A stretch of DNA of 28,377 nucleotides from an uncultured bacterium (GTDB lineage Bacteria > Bacteroidota > Bacteroidia > Sphingobacteriales > Sphingobacteriaceae). Below the pieces are notes generated by a model. It was not told the origin of the DNA. It saw only the letters and a list, made by a program, of their open reading frames with translations, and searched no databases. The position numbers and the translations under genes were made by a program. This document shows positions 25,151-28,377 of this stretch, in pieces. Positions within the stretch are counted from its first letter, which is position 1, and each line of letters starts with the position of its first letter. The stretch is from assembly GCA_903958995.1 (NCBI GenBank), contig CAJBVG010000002.1, positions 1 to 28,377 on the forward strand, written 5' to 3'.

Positions 25151-25195
25151 GCATTTATGCATGTTTTTTAAAAAAGTTGCATAAATGCAACTTTT
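25151..25195 (+). promoter_or_regulatory. Two overlapping, mutually exclusive hairpins upstream of hpt
   Basis: Hairpin A pairs GCATTTATGCA (25151-25161) with TGCATAAATGC (25178-25188), with TTTTTTAAAAAA in the loop. Hairpin B pairs AAAAGTTGCAT (25172-25182) with ATGCAACTTTT (25185-25195) around AA and uses the same bases 25178-25188. Only one can form at a time, the layout of an attenuator. B is followed by a short pyrimidine tract. It lies about 130 bases before hpt. The alternative pairing is seen in the sequence; a regulatory role is inferred. The remaining bases to 25322 hold no gene I can support. Confidence 0.45.
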
Positions 25196-25322
25196 CTCCT
25201 CTCATGCCCTCTATTCCCATCCTTTTATTACAACAACTTAAATTAATTTGATGTTTTGAATCCAAATTGGAAGATTTAAGTAATTATTTGTTCATTTTTA
25301 GCAAAACATTTTTATTCAAAAC

Positions 25323-25856
25323 ATGTCAACCATAATTGTAAATAATAAGCAATTCGAAATTTTTATAGATGCGGAGCGCGTTCAAAATAGAATAAAGGAA
25401 TTAGCAGCTCAAATCGAGTTGGATTACGAGGGTAAAAAAGTTTGTTTCGTATCGGTACTAAACGGTGCACTCTATTTTACCTCCGATTTAATGTTGAACT
25501 ACCCCAAGCCTTGTACCTTGCAAACCGTAAAGTGTAAATCATATGAGGGGTTAAGCAGCACTGGTAAAATTGAATTTCAGCTTCCGTTCAATGATCAAAT
25601 CAACAATAAGCATGTAATTCTTTTGGAAGACATTATTGATACAGGCACAACACTCAATTTCCTCCTTGAAGAAATAAAATTATTTCATCCTACCTCAGTT
25701 AAAATATGTACGCTTCTCTTAAAACCCGATGCATTAACTCATCCCTTAAGCATTGACTACGTTGGTTTCGAAATACCGAATGCTTTTGTGCTGGGCTATG
25801 GCCTTGACTATGACGGACTAGGACGAAACTATAAAGACATCTACAAAATTATTTAA
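25323..25856 (+). CDS. hpt: Hypoxanthine phosphoribosyltransferase
   Basis: Hpt salvages hypoxanthine (and often guanine) with PRPP to make IMP or GMP in the cytoplasm. The 177-residue protein is of family length. The PRPP-binding loop is VILLEDIIDTGTT (98-110), the PPi-binding segment is SVLNGALYFTSDL (44-56), and the flexible loop region is near KCKSYEG (70-76). KPDALTH and VGFEIPNAFVLGYGLDYDG near the C-terminus are the purine-binding and HPRT-type signatures. The gene is about 220 bases after the terminator of the previous gene, with the palindromes in between, so it probably has its own promoter; no box matches the consensus well. Confidence 0.95.
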   Translation: MSTIIVNNKQFEIFIDAERVQNRIKELAAQIELDYEGKKVCFVSVLNGALYFTSDLMLNYPKPCTLQTVKCKSYEGLSSTGKIEFQLPFNDQINNKHVILLEDIIDTGTTLNFLLEEIKLFHPTSVKICTLLLKPDALTHPLSIDYVGFEIPNAFVLGYGLDYDGLGRNYKDIYKII

Positions 25857-25858
25857 CA

Positions 25859-25906
25859 GTTTTTTCGATAATTCGATAGTTCGGCCTTTCGACATTTCGA
25901 AAAAAA
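25859..25906. repeat. TTCGA-rich stretch with end-to-end inverted repeat
   Basis: TTTTTTCGA (25860-25868) and TCGAAAAAA (25897-25905) are reverse complements, and the bases between repeat the unit ATTCGAT/TTTCGA several times. It fills the gap between hpt and carB. It might end hpt transcription, but A/T-run stems are weak. Confidence 0.4.
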
Positions 25907-25909
25907 GGA

Positions 25910-25917
25910 TACCTTTG
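25910..25917 (+). promoter_or_regulatory. -7 promoter box for carB
   Basis: TACCTTTG matches TAnnTTTG exactly and ends 22 bases before the carB ATG. No -33 TTG is seen. Confidence 0.5.
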
Positions 25918-25939
25918 GCCAATTTATAGCCTTCCTATT

Positions 25940-28377
25940 ATGCCAAAAGATCAATCCATAAAATCAGTATTAATTATCGGTTCAGGTCCAATTATCATCG
26001 GACAAGCCTGCGAATTCGATTATTCTGGCTCTCAAGCTGCCTTATCTCTAAAAGAAGAAGGTATTGAAGTGTCAATTATCAACTCGAATCCAGCTACCAT
26101 CATGACCGATAAGGTAATTGCTGATCATGTGTATTTGTTGCCTCTTACCTGCGAATCAATTGAGCAAATTTTACAAGAACGCAAAATTGATGCTGTAATT
26201 CCTACCATGGGTGGACAAACAGCATTGAATCTAGCAGTTGAAGCTGATGAGCGTGGAATTTGGAAGAAATATGGCGTAGTAATTAAAGGTGTGGCGATTG
26301 CTGCCATCGAAAAAACAGAAAACCGCGAGGAGTTCCGTAAATTAATGATTGAAATTGGTGTAGGTATTGCCAACTCTAGAATAGCGAACTCTTACTTAGA
26401 AGGAAAAGAAGCCGCACAAGAAATAGGATACCCACTAGTAATTCGCCCATCATATACATTGGGAGGTTACGGAGGTGGTTTCGTTCACAATAAAGATGAA
26501 ATTGATGAAGCATTAAACCACGGTTTACAAGCTTCTCCAACACATGAGGTGTTAGTTGAACAAGCGGTTATTGGTTGGAAAGAATACGAATTAGAATTAC
26601 TTCGTGATAATAACGATAACATCATTATCATTTGTTCTATAGAAAACTTCGACCCTATGGGTATTCATACAGGCGACTCGATTACAGTTGCTCCTGCCAT
26701 GACATTATCGGATCGTTGTTATCAAGAAATGCGTAACCATGCCATCAAGATGATGCGCTCGATTGGTGATTTCGCAGGTGGATGTAATGTTCAGTTTTCT
26801 GTGAACCCAGATACCGAAGAAATTATTGCTATCGAAATTAATCCTCGTGTTTCTAGATCTTCAGCCTTAGCTTCTAAAGCAACTGGTTACCCTATCGCTA
26901 AGATTGCTGCAAAATTAGCAATCGGTTATAATCTTGATGAAATTGAAAATCAAATTACCAAAACTACTTCAGCATATTTTGAACCTACTTTAGATTATGT
27001 TATCGTAAAAATTCCTAGATGGAACTTCGATAAATTTAAAGGTGCCAACAGAACATTAGGTTTGCAAATGAAATCGGTTGGGGAAGTAATGGCTATCGGA
27101 AGAAGTTTCAACGAAGCCTTACAAAAAGCTTGTCAATCATTAGAAATAAATAGAATAGGTTTAGGCGCCGATGGTAAACAAAGTCGTAACCTAGAAGAAA
27201 TAATGAAAGGCTTAGAGAACGCAAGTTGGGATCGTTTGTTCCATGTGCGTGATGCTTTAAGTTTAGGTGTGCCGATTACTTCAGTACAAAAAGCGACTAA
27301 AATTGATCGTTGGTTCTTAATGCAAATTAATGAACTAGTAAATATTGAATTAGAAGTAAAACGTTATTCATTAGCTAATATTCCTACCGATGTTTTGTTC
27401 AACGCAAAACAAAAAGGATTCTCTGATTTACAGATCGCATACTTACTAGGTGTTACCGAAGATGAAGTGTATGATAAGAGAAAATCTTTAAATATGCGTA
27501 GAGTATATAAAATGGTAGATACTTGCGCTGCGGAATTCCCAGCTCAAACTCCATATTTCTACTCAACATTTGAAGGTGAAAACGAATCAATAGTTTCTGA
27601 CAAGAAAAAAATTATCGTACTAGGTTCTGGTCCGAATCGTATTGGGCAAGGTATCGAATTCGATTACTCTTGTGTACACGGATTAATGGCTGCAAAAGAA
27701 TCGGGTTACGAAGCCATCATGATTAACTGTAATCCTGAAACGGTTTCTACCGACTTTAATATGGCCGATAAATTATACTTCGAGCCAGTGTTCTGGGAAC
27801 ATGTTCGTGAGATTATCGATTTAGAAAAACCGGAAGGTGTAATTGTTCAGTTAGGTGGACAAACTGCTTTGAAAATGGCAGAAGATTTACATCGCAACGG
27901 AATAAAAATTATTGGTACATCTTATGATAATATGGACATCGCTGAAGACCGTGGTAGATTCTCGGATCTATTGCACGATTTAGGAATTCCATATCCGAAG
28001 TATGGTGTAGCAGAAACTGCCGACGAAGCTATTAAAGTTGCCAATGAAGTTGGTTATCCTGTGTTGGTTCGTCCGAGTTATGTACTCGGAGGTCAAGGAA
28101 TGAGTATCGTTATTAATGATGAAGAATTAGAGAAAGCAGTAGTAAAATTATTAAGAGACATCCCAGGTAATAGAATATTAATTGACCATTTCTTAGATAG
28201 AGCAGAAGAAGCAGAATCAGATTCGATTAGTGATGGAACAGATGTTCATATTGTTGGATTGATGGAACACATCGAGCCTGCAGGTATTCACTCTGGAGAT
28301 TCGAGTGCGGTACTTCCACCATTCGACTTATCGCCAAAAGTGATTGGCTTAATGGAAGAGTATACTGTGAAATTAGC
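25940..28377 (+). CDS. carB: Carbamoyl-phosphate synthase large subunit, 3' end outside the window
   Basis: CarB makes carbamoyl phosphate from ammonia (supplied by CarA from glutamine), bicarbonate and two ATP, for pyrimidine and arginine synthesis. The frame is open without a stop from ATG 25940 to the last base, 812 codons. The N-terminal half (carboxyphosphate domain) starts with VLIIGSGPIIIGQACEFDYS and contains TMGGQTALN, RPSYTLGGYGGG and EINPRVSRSSALASKATGYP. The second half, from about residue 555, repeats the fold (IVLGSGPNRIGQGIEFDYS, RPSYVLGGQGM) for the carbamate step. The rest of the second ATP-grasp domain and any C-terminal regulatory domain lie beyond the window. A -7 box upstream indicates its own promoter. 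carA is not in the window. Confidence 0.97.
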   Translation, partial: MPKDQSIKSVLIIGSGPIIIGQACEFDYSGSQAALSLKEEGIEVSIINSNPATIMTDKVIADHVYLLPLTCESIEQILQERKIDAVIPTMGGQTALNLAVEADERGIWKKYGVVIKGVAIAAIEKTENREEFRKLMIEIGVGIANSRIANSYLEGKEAAQEIGYPLVIRPSYTLGGYGGGFVHNKDEIDEALNHGLQASPTHEVLVEQAVIGWKEYELELLRDNNDNIIIICSIENFDPMGIHTGDSITVAPAMTLSDRCYQEMRNHAIKMMRSIGDFAGGCNVQFSVNPDTEEIIAIEINPRVSRSSALASKATGYPIAKIAAKLAIGYNLDEIENQITKTTSAYFEPTLDYVIVKIPRWNFDKFKGANRTLGLQMKSVGEVMAIGRSFNEALQKACQSLEINRIGLGADGKQSRNLEEIMKGLENASWDRLFHVRDALSLGVPITSVQKATKIDRWFLMQINELVNIELEVKRYSLANIPTDVLFNAKQKGFSDLQIAYLLGVTEDEVYDKRKSLNMRRVYKMVDTCAAEFPAQTPYFYSTFEGENESIVSDKKKIIVLGSGPNRIGQGIEFDYSCVHGLMAAKESGYEAIMINCNPETVSTDFNMADKLYFEPVFWEHVREIIDLEKPEGVIVQLGGQTALKMAEDLHRNGIKIIGTSYDNMDIAEDRGRFSDLLHDLGIPYPKYGVAETADEAIKVANEVGYPVLVRPSYVLGGQGMSIVINDEELEKAVVKLLRDIPGNRILIDHFLDRAEEAESDSISDGTDVHIVGLMEHIEPAGIHSGDSSAVLPPFDLSPKVIGLMEEYTVKL

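Noticed and set aside
25111..25195. CRISPR array or purine riboswitch in the palindrome cluster
   Set aside because: There are no direct repeats with spacers, and I see none of the conserved purine-riboswitch loop sequences.
25860..25905. TTTTTTCGA...TCGAAAAAA as a strong hpt terminator
   Set aside because: The stem is mostly A-T with a 28-base loop and no GC-rich part; listed only as a repeat.

Overview
The window looks like chromosomal DNA from a free-living or environmental member of the Bacteroidetes (Flavobacteriia/Sphingobacteriia-like). Four things point there: AT-rich sequence; many copies of the Bacteroidetes -7 promoter box TAnnTTTG; a fused lpxC-fabZ gene; and a PorX-type regulator plus a protein with a type IX secretion (T9SS) C-terminal domain. 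Almost everything is core metabolism. I see no CRISPR array, insertion sequence, phage, tRNA or rRNA gene.

Layout. 1-366: 3' end of a GNAT acetyltransferase. 379-2993: a promoter, a TPP (thiamine pyrophosphate) riboswitch and a TonB-dependent receptor gene interrupted by a one-base frameshift. 2995-4545 (minus): porX, convergent with the receptor. 4612-10442: an HD-domain phosphohydrolase, then the lipid A cluster lpxD, lpxC-fabZ, lpxA, a small orphan ABC ATPase and efp. 10524-11093 (minus): 5-formyltetrahydrofolate cyclo-ligase. 11159-13855: a large secreted Asp-box repeat protein with a T9SS tail. 13850-13909: a perfect 29-bp palindrome holding the stop codons of both flanking genes. 13904-17636 (minus): mfd and a small unknown gene. 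17689-18105 (minus): a four-helix membrane protein. 18168-22240: fabD, tsaE and a large AsmA-like protein. 22303-23007 (minus): an outer-membrane beta-barrel protein. 23066-28377: radA, a DUF4920 lipoprotein, a terminator and a cluster of palindromes, hpt, and a 3'-truncated carB.

How the genes fit together. The strongest theme is the Gram-negative envelope: lipid A synthesis (lpxD, lpxC-fabZ, lpxA), fatty-acid supply (fabD, the FabZ domain), an AsmA-like envelope protein, beta-barrel proteins, and T9SS control (porX) with a likely T9SS cargo. The riboswitch/receptor pair suggests thiamine-responsive uptake of a thiamine-related compound across the outer membrane. The rest is housekeeping: translation (efp, tsaE), repair (mfd, radA), folate and nucleotide metabolism.

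I did not find a clearly new multi-gene system. The best leads are the interrupted riboswitch-controlled receptor, the orphan ABC ATPase with atypical motifs, the mirror-symmetric palindrome, the overlapping alternative hairpins upstream of hpt, and promoters placed so close to start codons that leaderless mRNAs are likely.
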